In this document: positions 27,597 to 37,484 of the stretch, in pieces
How positions within the stretch are numbered: the stretch's first letter is position 1
How the letters are laid out: every line of letters begins with the position of its first letter
Assembly (NCBI RefSeq): GCF_000016985.1
Contig: NC_009633.1
Location: 4,135,539-4,199,538, forward strand
Source: Alkaliphilus metalliredigens QYMF
Lineage (GTDB): Bacteria; Bacillota; Clostridia; Peptostreptococcales; Natronincolaceae
Direction: 5' to 3'
Length of the DNA stretch: 64,000 bases
Position numbers and translations under genes: made by a program
Notes under the pieces: generated by a model
The model's database searches: none
The model's input: only the letters and a program-made list of their open reading frames with translations
Told to the model about the DNA's origin: nothing

Positions 27597-30530
27597 TCAC
27601 TTCCCTTCATTAGCCGCATCAATTAGCAACGCTGCCTTGACTTTAATCTGATTCACAATAGCCTGTTCATTAGGGTTATTGAGTCTTTTACTAAAATTTT
27701 CCGCTCTTTTTAAACTCTCCAATGCTTTGTCATACTTCTTTTCATGAATGAATAGCAGGGTCATATATCCCTCTGCAATGGCACGCCCCCACAATACATC
27801 TATTTGTTTATATAATACAATGGCCTTTTTCAAATACGGCTTTGCCCTTTGGTAATCCCCTATCTCCACGGCTGCTTGTCCCCCGTGGGTATAGAAAATC
27901 ATTAAGCTTTTAAAAATCTTTCGCTCCTGGCAAATGGCAATGGCTTGATCATAATAGCCCATTGCTTCTTCTAGGTGATTTTGGCATCTCTTTACTTCTC
28001 CTAAATAATCATAGGCTGCTGCAATATTCAAAGCATAATTATTGGCATCTTGATCTAATTGCTCAAAAACCTCAATGGATTTCTTGAAAAATCCCTCTGC
28101 TTCCTGGTATTCATTGTTCATCATCTGATGTCGTCCCTTTAATCTCAAAAAGTATCCACTCTCTCTTAAATCCTCTAGTTTCTCAGCGATAACTAGCCCT
28201 TTTTCAATATATATTTCCATTAAAGGTAGCTGGTGGGTTTGTATTCCATAATAAATCATCTGTCGATAGCCCTTCAGAAGGATTTCATACTGTTCATGGT
28301 CTAAGGCCTTATGGATCATTTTTTTAATATATTCTACACCACAGGTATATTTACCCTCACGAATCATAAACCGGCCCTTCATATGAAGAAATTCAATTTC
28401 CAGGCCTTGTATGACTTCTATATGATTTGGTTTGTCCAACAGAGACGTAAGTGATTCTTGAATTTCATTTAAAAACGTCGTGGCTTCTTTTTTAGTCAAA
28501 TAGAAATACTGTTCTTGTTCTAAATACTCCCCGTTTAATGCTGGGAATAATTCGTGATTAAACTCTAGATAGGCATTGACGTTTTTGATTTGGTATTTCA
28601 AAGCTGCCATGGGATCTCCTGACTTTGAAAAATGATAGATCAATTTAGAGTAGTGCATGCGATCCCATTGATTATTTTGTAAATTTCCCTCCAATAGAGA
28701 GGCGATTCGTCCATGAAAGACTTTTCTCATAGATTTGGGCTGTTGCTGATAAATAAAGTCCCTTAGTTTTTGATGGGTTAATTGAAAAACAACCTTATCT
28801 CCCTCGTCTATCTCTCTAATTAAATACCGGCTCTGTAGCTCATTCAGTAGTTGGACCAGTAGTAATTCATCCTTACCACTGATGGACTTCAAGACTTCTA
28901 AAGAAACCTTGTCAAAGAAAATAGAAATTAAATTAATCAATTGTCGTGCTTCCTGTGAAATGCCCATCAATCGACTTTTCAACACATCTTGCATCTTAGG
29001 TGACAATGTAGTGACATCTCCATGATCCTGAAGGACATTTAAATATTCTACTAAGAAGAAGGGGTTTCCCTCAGTCTCCTCATAGATCTCATGAATTTGT
29101 CGCTCCTTAAAGGGGTACTCTGGAAGCTTTTTCTCGATAAATCCTGCCACTTCTTTTTTGGTAAAGGCGGTTATTTCTACTTTTTCAATAACATCATATC
29201 GATTAAGCTCCACCATAAACTCATCTATTTTCTCATCAAATCCGCTCCTACAGGTTCCAAGCAAGAATACATTTCTTGGAGCAATCCGTAACAAAATGAT
29301 CTTTAACAAAGATAAACTCATTCGATCCATCCACTGTAGGTCTTCAAAAACAAGAACCAACTTCTTTTTGTTACTTATCTTTTGAAAAAGACCTAAAATC
29401 ACTTCCTGAACCCTCTGATATTGTTGGGAACCCGGTCCCGTGGTTACATCAATGGCTAGATGATTCATTTCATCGGTTGCAAAAATGGGGAAAATTGAAG
29501 CAATCATCTCCTGCCAGATCAATGGAATTTTTATTTGCTCTTGTTGAATGATGTTTACCAACTGAGAAAAAATTGGATTCCATGGTTTCAGCAAATAATT
29601 CTCCTCTGCCTGATAACAGCTGGCTTGAATTACAAGGATATCATTTGGCAGTGTCTCTAAAAACACATCCTTTAGTGTTGTTTTACCAATACCTGCTTCA
29701 CCTGTAATCATGATTGAACCATAGGACCTACTACTTCTAAATAGTGTGAACTGTTTATTCATTTCAGTGAGTTCTTTTGCTCTTCCATGGAAAAACAATG
29801 TGTTTTTTTCATTTTTGTTATTCTGTTTATCACTTTGATATTGCAATGCTTCTTCAAACATTTTTCTTGTCCGTATATCTGGTGCAATCCCTAGCTCTGT
29901 TTTTAACATATCCGTCAACCCTTGGTAGGTCTCCATTACCTTATAGTATAGTCCCTGTTCCACATAACATCCCATCAGCCATCGATAGGCCCGTTCATCG
30001 TACTCATCTAATTGAATTAGGGTATTGGCATACTTTTCAACTAAAGGATATGCTTTGAGCTTGAAGCTCTGACCAATCTCCTCATATGCTTTTTGTACAT
30101 ATTGATCTTGGTAATATTGTCTTTCTCTACTTACCCACTCCTCAAACTCCAAAGCTCCTTTTATGATGAATCCCTTTAGAAACAGGCTAGCGTATGCATC
30201 TAAATTCACTTGATTCTCCTTTATAAAATCATGTAAATCACAGGCAATTTTCACCTGGGGATTTAACATGACAATTGATCTTTGGGGAGAGACAATGATA
30301 TCTATATCAAAAGTTTTTCGTATTTTATACATGGCATTTCGCAAATTTTTTCTCCCAATTTCCTCATGACATTCAGACCATAATAAATGTACTAAGTCAT
30401 CCCTAGTGGCTTGTCCTTGTACCACAAGATAATAAAACAAGGCCTCTGCCTTACGAAAAGGAAAATGTATTTTTTCGCCATCCTTTAGTACACTGGGTGT
30501 ATTGAACAATTGAACAGTAATGAGGTTCAT
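27597..30530 (-). CDS. BTAD/AfsR-type regulator with AAA ATPase and TPRs
   Basis: A 977-residue signal-transduction ATPase. The N-terminal winged helix (about 1-90, FPFRKAEALFYYLVVQG, LLWSE) and a bacterial activation domain (about 100-240) precede an AAA domain with Walker A GEAGIGKTT (about 277) and Walker B LVLVFEDLQWMD (about 395). The rest is helical repeats of TPR type (about 640-970, for example AAAYDYLGEVKRCQNHLEEA). Members activate target operons in response to unknown signals. It overlaps the dnaE GTG by 3-4 bases. No target or inducer can be read from the context. Confidence 0.88.
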   Translation of the reverse strand: MNLITVQLFNTPSVLKDGEKIHFPFRKAEALFYYLVVQGQATRDDLVHLLWSECHEEIGRKNLRNAMYKIRKTFDIDIIVSPQRSIVMLNPQVKIACDLHDFIKENQVNLDAYASLFLKGFIIKGALEFEEWVSRERQYYQDQYVQKAYEEIGQSFKLKAYPLVEKYANTLIQLDEYDERAYRWLMGCYVEQGLYYKVMETYQGLTDMLKTELGIAPDIRTRKMFEEALQYQSDKQNNKNEKNTLFFHGRAKELTEMNKQFTLFRSSRSYGSIMITGEAGIGKTTLKDVFLETLPNDILVIQASCYQAEENYLLKPWNPIFSQLVNIIQQEQIKIPLIWQEMIASIFPIFATDEMNHLAIDVTTGPGSQQYQRVQEVILGLFQKISNKKKLVLVFEDLQWMDRMSLSLLKIILLRIAPRNVFLLGTCRSGFDEKIDEFMVELNRYDVIEKVEITAFTKKEVAGFIEKKLPEYPFKERQIHEIYEETEGNPFFLVEYLNVLQDHGDVTTLSPKMQDVLKSRLMGISQEARQLINLISIFFDKVSLEVLKSISGKDELLLVQLLNELQSRYLIREIDEGDKVVFQLTHQKLRDFIYQQQPKSMRKVFHGRIASLLEGNLQNNQWDRMHYSKLIYHFSKSGDPMAALKYQIKNVNAYLEFNHELFPALNGEYLEQEQYFYLTKKEATTFLNEIQESLTSLLDKPNHIEVIQGLEIEFLHMKGRFMIREGKYTCGVEYIKKMIHKALDHEQYEILLKGYRQMIYYGIQTHQLPLMEIYIEKGLVIAEKLEDLRESGYFLRLKGRHQMMNNEYQEAEGFFKKSIEVFEQLDQDANNYALNIAAAYDYLGEVKRCQNHLEEAMGYYDQAIAICQERKIFKSLMIFYTHGGQAAVEIGDYQRAKPYLKKAIVLYKQIDVLWGRAIAEGYMTLLFIHEKKYDKALESLKRAENFSKRLNNPNEQAIVNQIKVKAALLIDAANEGK

Positions 30531-30610
30531 TAAAGCTCCCCCTCGTCATATGCTTCTTTTTCTTATACTTCTATTATAAAGGAATGGCTTCAAAAAGGAA
30601 AAGAAAAAGA

Positions 30611-30645
30611 AAAAAGGTTAGAGAATTAATCTCCAACCCTTTTTC
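30611..30645 (-). terminator. Terminator after ftcD
   Basis: AAAAAGGTTaGAGA pairs with TCTCcAACCcTTTTT; T-rich tails occur on both strands. It separates the hut genes from the BTAD regulator. Confidence 0.8.
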
Positions 30646-30689
30646 CATGTGTACTCGAAACTAAATTGACAAGGTCAAATTCGTCTCTT

Positions 30690-31586
30690 TTACTCCATTA
30701 TTCTAGATTCTAATATCTGTTCCATTGAAAAGTCTTCAATTCCTAAATAATAAACTGCTGTGTCAATTAAAGCTTCCATGGGTAAAAGACCAATGACTTC
30801 GCTACCCACTACGTTAACACCATATCTTTTAGCTTCAATTTTAATGAGCTCAAATACACGGTATAGAGCTGTTTTTGTAAAGTCGGTCATATTCATCGAT
30901 ACTTGAACGATGCCTCGATCTTCTAGTTCAATCCCGATTCCTTTGCAGTATCGTAATCCACCGCTTAAATGACGCACATTTTTAGCAATACGATTGGCTA
31001 TCTCTAAGCTGTTGGTGTCTAAATTCACATTATAGGCTACCAATGGCATGCGGGCGCCCACAGCTGTGACCCCTGCGGTGGGATGAGGTGTTTGGGGTCC
31101 AAAGTCTGGCTTCCATTCCTCTTCCTTGAGTTTCTCAAACATGCCTTCAAATTGTCCTTTTCTGATTTTAGCTAGGTTTTCACGTCCTGGGTCACTGGCA
31201 GATTTTTCATATAAAAAGATGGGAAGTCCATATTGTTCTGCCGCAGCTTCAGCTACCTGTGCTGCCAGTTCCTTTGCCTCCTCCTCTGTTACATTTCGAA
31301 TCGGAATAAAAGGAATGACATCCACAGCCCCCATTCTTGGATGCTGACCCTGATGCTTGGTCATATCTATTTCTTTTATCGCAATTCCAATCGCCTGAAG
31401 TACAGCTTTCTTTAGAGGCTCCGGCTCACCTACCACGGTGACTACTAAGCGATTGTGGTCAGCATCTCGACTATAATCCAATAGTTTTACCCCTTCTTTT
31501 CCTCTAAAGGGATCAATTATTTTTTCAATTTTATCTAAGTCTCTTCCCTCACTAAAGTTTGGGACACATTGTACAATACGATTCAT
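30690..31586 (-). CDS. ftcD: Glutamate formimidoyltransferase
   Basis: A 298-residue protein. IVQCVPNFSEGRD opens it and TKHQGQHPRMGAVDVIPF and YEKSASDPGRENLAKIRKG are the family signatures. It transfers the formimino group of N-formimino-glutamate to tetrahydrofolate, the last step of this histidine breakdown route. Only the transferase domain is present; the cyclodeaminase domain fused in animals is absent. The ATG at 31586 is 8 bases after AAAGGA. It follows hutU by 28 bp on the same strand. Confidence 0.93.
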   Translation of the reverse strand: MNRIVQCVPNFSEGRDLDKIEKIIDPFRGKEGVKLLDYSRDADHNRLVVTVVGEPEPLKKAVLQAIGIAIKEIDMTKHQGQHPRMGAVDVIPFIPIRNVTEEEAKELAAQVAEAAAEQYGLPIFLYEKSASDPGRENLAKIRKGQFEGMFEKLKEEEWKPDFGPQTPHPTAGVTAVGARMPLVAYNVNLDTNSLEIANRIAKNVRHLSGGLRYCKGIGIELEDRGIVQVSMNMTDFTKTALYRVFELIKIEAKRYGVNVVGSEVIGLLPMEALIDTAVYYLGIEDFSMEQILESRIME

Positions 31587-31614
31587 ATTTTTCATCCTTT
31601 CTGCTACTTTTGTT

Positions 31615-33642
31615 TTATTTATTGAAGGCTTTGTCAAGACATTCCTTAACTAACTCATCCTTTGGTATATAGGGAATGGTAATATGATCACTGCCTTGAT
31701 TCGCTTGGTTATACTCAATACTGGTAGAAATGGAATTCTCATTTCTAGCCCAAGCTCTTCTAGCTACACCGCCCATTACATCCCAAGGCATGGCACTGCT
31801 TAGAATTGTATCTACTCGTTCACTTCCATCTAATACCATACCAAAACCACCATTGATGGATTTTCCGATACCAACGCCCCCCCCATTGTGAAGGGCTATT
31901 AAACTCATTCCTCTAGCAGCATTCCCTGCAAAGCATTGGGTAGCCATATCAGCCATGACATTACTTCCATCCTTGATGTTAGCTGTTTCTCTAAAGGGAG
32001 AGTCTGTACCACTGACATCATGGTGATCTCTTCCTAGCATAATGGGACCCACTTCACCATTTCTCACCATTTCATTAAACTTCAATGCAATTTTGGTTCT
32101 TCCCATGGCGTCCTGATATAAAATTCTAGCCTGGGTACCCACTACCAATTGATTTTTTTCCGCATCCCTAATCCACACATAATTGTCTCGATCCTGCCCA
32201 CGGCGATTTGGGTCAATACATGCCATGGCCATCTGATCTGTTTTTCTTAAGTCCTCTTTTTCTCCACTTAGGCAAACCCATCTAAAGGGACCATAGCCAT
32301 AGTCAAAAAGTTCAGGACCCATGATATCCTCCACATAAGAAGGGAAGATAAATCCATCTTTTTCATCAATTCCATTTTTGGATATTTCCGTCACTCCAGC
32401 ATCATAAACTGCCTTCATGAAGGAATTACCATAGTCAAAGAAGTAGGTACCTTGCTCTACTAGCTTCTTGATCATATTAAAGTGTTCTCTTAGGGTTTCA
32501 TCAACTAATTGTTTAAAGCCCTCACGATTCCCTTGCAGCATTTCAGTTCTTGCTTCAAAGGACAATCCCTGTGGACAATATCCACCATCGTAAGCCGCAT
32601 GACAAGATGTCTGATCCGATAATAAATCGATATGCAGATTGTGTGCTACAGCATAGGCCAATAGATCTACAATATTGCCATGATAAGCAATGGAAATGGG
32701 TTCTTTTTTCTCCATGTACTCCTTAGCAATACGGAATACTTCAGCCAAATCCGAAGAAACTTCACTGACCCACCCCTGTTGATGTCGGGTTTCAATACGA
32801 GAAAGGTCTACCTCTGCGATAATACCCACACCATTAGAAATTTCCACAGCCTTAGGTTGTGCACCACTCATACCACCCAATCCTGAAGTAACAAATAACT
32901 TTCCTCTCAAATCCTCATCATCTTTTAGCCCGAGCTTTAATCGTCCAGCATTTAGCAGGGTGTTAAATGTCCCATGTACAATTCCCTGGGGTCCAATATA
33001 CATCCACCCACCGGCAGTCATTTGTCCATAGTTTGCCACACCCATCTGTTGTGCCACATCCCAATCCTTTGTGTTATCAAACATTCCTATCATCAGGGCA
33101 TTTGTAATAATCACCCGGGGACTGTCTGGCTTAGACTTAAATAATCCTAAGGGATGTCCTGATTCAATGACTAATGTTTGTTCCTGGGTCATCACCTCTA
33201 AATACTTTTTAATCAGCTGATATTGCATCCAATTTTGAAAGACACTTCCTGTTTCTCCATAGGTAACAAGCTCATAGGGATACAACGCCACATCAAAGTC
33301 AAGATTATTATCAATCATTACCTGGAAGGCTTTTCCCTCAACACAGTTCCCCTTATACTCATCAATTGTTTTTGCCTTCATCCTTCCCTCAGGTCTAAAT
33401 CGATAACCATAAATGCGTCCCCTGGTCATCAGTTCCTCTAAAAATTCAGGAGCAACAGTTTCATGGTATTTTTCTGGTACATATCTCAGGGCATTCTTCA
33501 AGGCGACCTCCGTCTGCTCTAGGGTCAATTTAAACCCGCGATTAGGGGCCCTGCGAATCCCTTCAGTAAACTTCGGCAAATCTGGCAATACATCATCTAA
33601 TTTGATCGTCATGGCATTACCAATGTCTAAGTTTGAAATCAT
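31615..33642 (-). CDS. hutU: Urocanate hydratase
   Basis: A 675-residue protein of the long clostridial/fusobacterial type (Bacillus HutU has about 550). Visible motifs are FVTSGLGGMSGAQPKA (NAD+ binding, about 270), GYGPFRWVCLSGEKEDL with the conserved cysteine (about 470), and HNGGGVGIGKSINGGFG near the end. It hydrates urocanate to imidazolone propionate. GAGGAGG lies 7 bases before the ATG at 33642. No hutH or hutI is in this window, so the pathway must be completed elsewhere. Confidence 0.95.
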   Translation of the reverse strand: MISNLDIGNAMTIKLDDVLPDLPKFTEGIRRAPNRGFKLTLEQTEVALKNALRYVPEKYHETVAPEFLEELMTRGRIYGYRFRPEGRMKAKTIDEYKGNCVEGKAFQVMIDNNLDFDVALYPYELVTYGETGSVFQNWMQYQLIKKYLEVMTQEQTLVIESGHPLGLFKSKPDSPRVIITNALMIGMFDNTKDWDVAQQMGVANYGQMTAGGWMYIGPQGIVHGTFNTLLNAGRLKLGLKDDEDLRGKLFVTSGLGGMSGAQPKAVEISNGVGIIAEVDLSRIETRHQQGWVSEVSSDLAEVFRIAKEYMEKKEPISIAYHGNIVDLLAYAVAHNLHIDLLSDQTSCHAAYDGGYCPQGLSFEARTEMLQGNREGFKQLVDETLREHFNMIKKLVEQGTYFFDYGNSFMKAVYDAGVTEISKNGIDEKDGFIFPSYVEDIMGPELFDYGYGPFRWVCLSGEKEDLRKTDQMAMACIDPNRRGQDRDNYVWIRDAEKNQLVVGTQARILYQDAMGRTKIALKFNEMVRNGEVGPIMLGRDHHDVSGTDSPFRETANIKDGSNVMADMATQCFAGNAARGMSLIALHNGGGVGIGKSINGGFGMVLDGSERVDTILSSAMPWDVMGGVARRAWARNENSISTSIEYNQANQGSDHITIPYIPKDELVKECLDKAFNK

Positions 33643-33863
33643 TCTTAGTCCTCCTCTATTCTTTTTTTTAGTATACAATACTTCCGTCTCCACATCGTCT
33701 ATTTTTGATTTAGGGCAAATTTGTTAGAATTTAAAGAATGATGAAGATAATAGTTGAACTTTGCATTTTTTAAAGGCATATTTCGATTTCATCCATTTGA
33801 TTTCTACCATATAAAGTGCTAAACTATTGTTTACTATACAAAATATGGTATGGAGGCGTGAGT

Positions 33864-34529
33864 ATGAAAAACACTTTTATTTCTGTAGAAGGCCCCATCG
33901 GCGTGGGCAAAACAACACTTACAAATATTTTAGCTAAGCACCTCGATTCCTTTGCATTAAAAGAAATTGTAGAAGACAATCCCTATCTTAAAAGTTTTTA
34001 TGAAAACGTTGAAGAATATGCATTTCAAACGGAAATGTTTTTTCTTTGTAATCGAATTAAGCAACTAGAAGACGTTCAAAAAAAATACTTAGACCGTGGT
34101 TTATCCGTTGTCTCGGATTATAATATCATTAAAAACCTTGTTTTCGCTGGTTTGAACCTTCAGAATGGAAAGTTCCAAAAATATAGACAGGTTTATGCCA
34201 TATTAGCTGACCAGCTTCCTCAATCGGATATTATCATTTATCTGTATGGAGACACTGATTTATTAATGAAACGCATTGAAATGCGCGACCGCCCTTTTGA
34301 ACGCAATATGAGTCGTGATTATATTGATCGCTTAAATCGTGAATATCAACATTATTTTGACCCTTGTTCTTTAAAGCATTATTTTGGTACCAAGATTCCC
34401 AAGGTCATTTCAATTAATGTCAATCATCGAGATTTTGTCAATTGTCCCCAGGACGTGGCCTATGTTTTAAAGGAAATTCAGCGAGTCCATGAAGTGAGTA
34501 CATCCTCACAGGAGGTACAATCATGTTAA
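33864..34529 (+). CDS. Deoxynucleoside kinase, first of tandem pair
   Basis: A 221-residue kinase. P-loop GPIGVGKTT (about 9-17), EIVEDNPYLKSFYEN, a DRG/YNIIKN region with SDYNII where many relatives have D-R-S, and LID-type RDRPFERNM. It phosphorylates deoxyadenosine, deoxycytidine or deoxyguanosine for salvage. GGAGGCGTGAGT precedes the ATG, and a TTGATT-17-TAAACT promoter may lie near 33800. It overlaps its paralog by 7 bp, as in the paired kinases of Lactobacillus and Bacillus. Which base each one prefers cannot be read from sequence. Confidence 0.9.
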   Translation: MKNTFISVEGPIGVGKTTLTNILAKHLDSFALKEIVEDNPYLKSFYENVEEYAFQTEMFFLCNRIKQLEDVQKKYLDRGLSVVSDYNIIKNLVFAGLNLQNGKFQKYRQVYAILADQLPQSDIIIYLYGDTDLLMKRIEMRDRPFERNMSRDYIDRLNREYQHYFDPCSLKHYFGTKIPKVISINVNHRDFVNCPQDVAYVLKEIQRVHEVSTSSQEVQSC

Positions 34530-35212
34530 CAAAGTTTATGGTACATAATGATTATGTCCCTCAAAGTAAAGATGATCATGAGGGTCGTTTTATTACAGTT
34601 GCAGGCAATGTCGGTGCTGGAAAATCTACATTCACCAGAATATTAGGTCAATCGTTACAATTTAATACAAGCTTCGAGAAAGTGATTGGAAATCCCTATT
34701 TGGAAGATTTCTATCGAGATCAAAAGAGATGGAGTTTCCATTTACAGCTCTACTTTTTAAGCCAACGCTTTCAAGATCAAAAACGCATTGGTCAAGAAAA
34801 GTCTCATCACATTCAAGATAGAAGCATCTATGAAGATGTTGAGATCTTTGCTAAATCTTTATATGAAAATAGGAAAATGTCACAAAGAGACTTTGATACT
34901 TATTCAGAATTATTCTACTGTATGATGACCCCTTATTTAATCAAACCAGATTTGATGATTTTTCTAAATGGAAGCATCGATACGGTTTTAAATCGGATTG
35001 ACAAACGAGGAAGAGCTATGGAAAAGCAAGTTCCCAAAAGCTATTGGATGGATCTTCATAGACGCTATGAGCAATGGATCAGTGAGTACAAAGAGTCTCC
35101 TGTTTTAGTGGTTAATATTGATGAGGCAGATCTCTTGGCCCGACCTGATCAAGTGGATTTGATTAAGAAGGAAATTCAAAATATTTTAAATGTAAAAAAT
35201 AATTATCAATAG
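34523..35212 (+). CDS. Deoxynucleoside kinase, second of tandem pair
   Basis: A 229-residue paralog of the preceding gene with P-loop GNVGAGKST, the catalytic DRSIYEDVE (aspartate-arginine-serine motif, complete here), and lid residues KRGRAMEKQVP. The pair probably forms a heterodimer by analogy with the lactobacillar dAK/dGK enzymes. AGGAGG precedes the ATG. Its last three codons and stop lie inside a segment duplicated near 40700, so its C-terminus may have been replaced by a rearrangement. Confidence 0.9.
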   Translation: MLTKFMVHNDYVPQSKDDHEGRFITVAGNVGAGKSTFTRILGQSLQFNTSFEKVIGNPYLEDFYRDQKRWSFHLQLYFLSQRFQDQKRIGQEKSHHIQDRSIYEDVEIFAKSLYENRKMSQRDFDTYSELFYCMMTPYLIKPDLMIFLNGSIDTVLNRIDKRGRAMEKQVPKSYWMDLHRRYEQWISEYKESPVLVVNIDEADLLARPDQVDLIKKEIQNILNVKNNYQ

Positions 35213-35263
35213 GAAGAAATCAACTGATTTCAGAATAATATCTTTCATAAAAAAATAGAAGCT
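35202..35263 (+). repeat. Direct repeat of the agrB 3' region
   Basis: About 60 bp starting TTATCAATAGGA and ending at AAAATAGAAG is nearly identical to 40689-40805, apart from the palindromic insertion there. It covers the end of the kinase gene and looks like a leftover 3' end of an agrB-like gene. The two copies bracket the IS21 element and agrB. Confidence 0.7.
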
Positions 35264-35284
35264 CAGTATCATACTAAGCTTCTA
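35248..35284 (-). terminator. Terminator after secreted-protein gene
   Basis: TAGAAGCT-AGTAT/ATACT-AGCTTCTA hairpin at 35256-35284. On the minus strand it is followed by a seven-T tract, 15 bases after the stop of the next gene. Confidence 0.8.
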
Positions 35285-35298
35285 TAAAATTACTTCTA

Positions 35299-35769
35299 TT
35301 ATTCAATCTCTATCGTATCTATGTCTAGTATCGGTTCTCCCTTTACTTCTAGGTTTTCTCTTTGCCATTCTCCATTTATTTTTCGTGAAGATTGCATAAC
35401 ATTTGTTCCATCAGCTTCCTTATAAAGTACTACAAGCTCTAAATGATCTTCTTTTATTAAGAATAATGGTATTGTAGAGCCTATTGGTCCTTGGTTTAAA
35501 GCATCAAACTCAGTTGCAATCTCTGGACCCAAATCACCTATCTCATCAAATTGTATTTCTTTATAATTTGATGATTTTTCCGTTGCCATTAATGTTTTGT
35601 CTAAGTTAAAGCTAGTCATGATATCTTTTCTAGCATGCTCTAACCTTGTTTCTACTTTAAGTTCTATATTTTCATCTTTTTCACCACTAGCATAGATAGC
35701 GGTTAAACTTCCTATGATTAGAATCAAACTCAAAATAAAAAGGATAGTATTTTTTTGTTTTCTTAACAT
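35299..35769 (-). CDS. Membrane-anchored or secreted protein, unknown
   Basis: A protein of about 156 residues with an N-terminal hydrophobic helix (NTILFILSLILIIGSLTAIYA) preceded by RKQK, hence a signal peptide or anchor. The mature part is acidic and lacks cysteines and recognisable motifs. The ATG at 35769 is 7 bases after GAGAGGG; an earlier in-frame ATG has no ribosome binding site. I do not recognise a family. Confidence 0.6.
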   Translation of the reverse strand: MLRKQKNTILFILSLILIIGSLTAIYASGEKDENIELKVETRLEHARKDIMTSFNLDKTLMATEKSSNYKEIQFDEIGDLGPEIATEFDALNQGPIGSTIPLFLIKEDHLELVVLYKEADGTNVMQSSRKINGEWQRENLEVKGEPILDIDTIEIE

Positions 35770-35937
35770 TTTTACACCCTCTCTTAAGATGTAGTAAATC
35801 ATATAGTATCTCTATTCACTACATCTTATATTCATCCAATACAAATCCAGTGGAAATTTAAACAGCTCTATTAATTCTTAAACAGCTAAAGTTGCACTAC
35901 TTGTATTACCTGTGCTTAAACTCAAGGAGTCGTTAAA

Positions 35938-36465
35938 TTAAAAAATAATATTCAAATCTTTTTGCGTGAAATCTGTTATCTCCATGTAGTTTACTAAACT
36001 CCCTGTATTTTTTTGAATAGATACTAATATATTGAGTTTTTCTCCATCAAGTTCTGTAATTTTGTATGTTACGATTTCGTCAGTTTCAATATCCTTTTCA
36101 ATAGCCATGTTTCTATATTTATTTAATCCGCATAGTTTGAGTTTAGTAAACTCAACATATGGATGTCTACCAGCAAATGAAGATAAATTAATTATTTCTT
36201 CTAATCCGTTCGATAAAACTTCAGTTACTTTGACTGATGTTCCTGTTTCTCCTACTTCATATATGCCTTTGTATTGCTTTTCGTTATTTTCTTTGACTTC
36301 TAAGATCTCGATTATACGGTTATTTACATTTTCTCTATTTATATTGGCCTCTATATGCTTATTTTCACCAAAATAATCTACAGTACCTTTTACCAATAAC
36401 GTTGATGTAACTGGCAAGTGTTTTGGGAGAAATTTTGGCAAATAGTTTTCCATAGTAATTTCCAA
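35938..36465 (-). CDS. Unknown protein beside the IS21 element
   Basis: About 171-175 residues, no signal peptide, no known motif. The start is uncertain: TTG at 36465 sits four bases after GGAG, while ATG at 36453 is 16 bases away. The abrupt start next to an insertion sequence suggests it may be the detached 3' part of a longer gene, possibly that of the stalk-domain protein at 39095-39775. This is inference only. Confidence 0.5.
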   Translation of the reverse strand: MEITMENYLPKFLPKHLPVTSTLLVKGTVDYFGENKHIEANINRENVNNRIIEILEVKENNEKQYKGIYEVGETGTSVKVTEVLSNGLEEIINLSSFAGRHPYVEFTKLKLCGLNKYRNMAIEKDIETDEIVTYKITELDGEKLNILVSIQKNTGSLVNYMEITDFTQKDLNIIF

Positions 36466-36527
36466 ATCTCTCCATACACTACTGCTTGTAATTTATCTTA
36501 TAATCACTGAACTTTATTAAACGAATA

Positions 36528-36716
36528 TTAGTTTTTATCTCTTATGACTTTTCTGATTTGCTCATAAATATCTTGCTCCGTATACTCGAAAATATGACCT
36601 TCATCATCTTCTACAGGAGATCCATACTCATTTAATAATTCCTGCTTTAAGCCATCAGAGATAGTTATCCTTCTGCTAAACAAATACTTTTTTAAATCTT
36701 TCTCTCTTAACAACAT
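36528..36716 (-). CDS. Small protein downstream of istB, unknown
   Basis: About 62 residues from ATG 36716 (LREKDLKKYLFSRRITISDG), highly charged. GGAGG lies 11 bases upstream; a GTG between them is an alternative start. It begins 24 bases after the istB stop and could be a passenger gene inside the element or a flanking gene. No family recognised. Confidence 0.45.
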   Translation of the reverse strand: MLLREKDLKKYLFSRRITISDGLKQELLNEYGSPVEDDEGHIFEYTEQDIYEQIRKVIRDKN

Positions 36717-36740
36717 AATCACAATCGCCTCCTTCATCTA

Positions 36741-37484
36741 TTAAAACAATGATTCTCGATGTTCTAATCTATAGCTCTTACCTGTCATATTAAATAGCTC
36801 ACATCTGTAAGTGATTCTATCTAACACTGCCGTGGTTAAAGCGGGGTCCCCTAATAACTCGGTCCAATCTTCAAGCCCTTTGTTGGAGGTAATAATTAAC
36901 GATGTTTGTTCATGAAGGGCTGATATTAATTGGAAAAACAAGTTCGCTTCTTCTCTTGATATGGGGAGGTAACCTAGCTCATCGATGATCAGAAGACTAG
37001 AAGATAAAACATTGTTGATTTTCCCTTTGCTTTTTCTTGATATCTCCTGTGTTTTTAAACAGTGCATCAGATTGTCCATGGTGGTGAAGCTAACCTTGTA
37101 GCCCATCTCTACAGCCTTGTACCCTAATGCAATACACAAGTGGCTTTTACCTACCCCTGGAGGGCCTAAAAGTATTAGATTATACATTCTATCTATCCAG
37201 TCCATCTCAATAAGACTATTGATTTGTCTTTGGGTAATCGATCTTTGAAAGGTTAGATCGAACTCTTCTATTGTCTTAAGTACCGGAAAGCCTGCAGCCT
37301 TAACTCTGCGTTCCTGGGCCTTTTTCTCTCTGAGATCGACTTCGTTTTCTAATATTGACAGTAAAAGATTCTGATATGAAATGTTGTTTATGTCAGCATT
37401 TTCAACGATGGAATCTGCATTGGTATTTAAGTAGTTCAATTTGAGTTTTTTAGCGTGATCCTTTATTGATTCTAATTTTTCCAT
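36741..37484 (-). CDS. istB: IS21 helper ATPase IstB
   Basis: A 247-residue AAA+ protein. Walker A is [12 protein letters not shown] (about 102-113) and Walker [12 protein letters not shown] (about 164-174), followed by sensor motif [10 protein letters not shown]. It binds target DNA and helps the IstA transposase, and resembles DnaC. The length is normal for IstB. It overlaps istA by 13 bp. Confidence 0.95.
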   Translation of the reverse strand: MEKLESIKDHAKKLKLNYLNTNADSIVENADINNISYQNLLLSILENEVDLREKKAQERRVKAAGFPVLKTIEEFDLTFQRSITQRQINSLIEMDWIDRMYNLILLGPPGVGKSHLCIALGYKAVEMGYKVSFTTMDNLMHCLKTQEISRKSKGKINNVLSSSLLIIDELGYLPISREEANLFFQLISALHEQTSLIITSNKGLEDWTELLGDPALTTAVLDRITYRCELFNMTGKSYRLEHRESLF

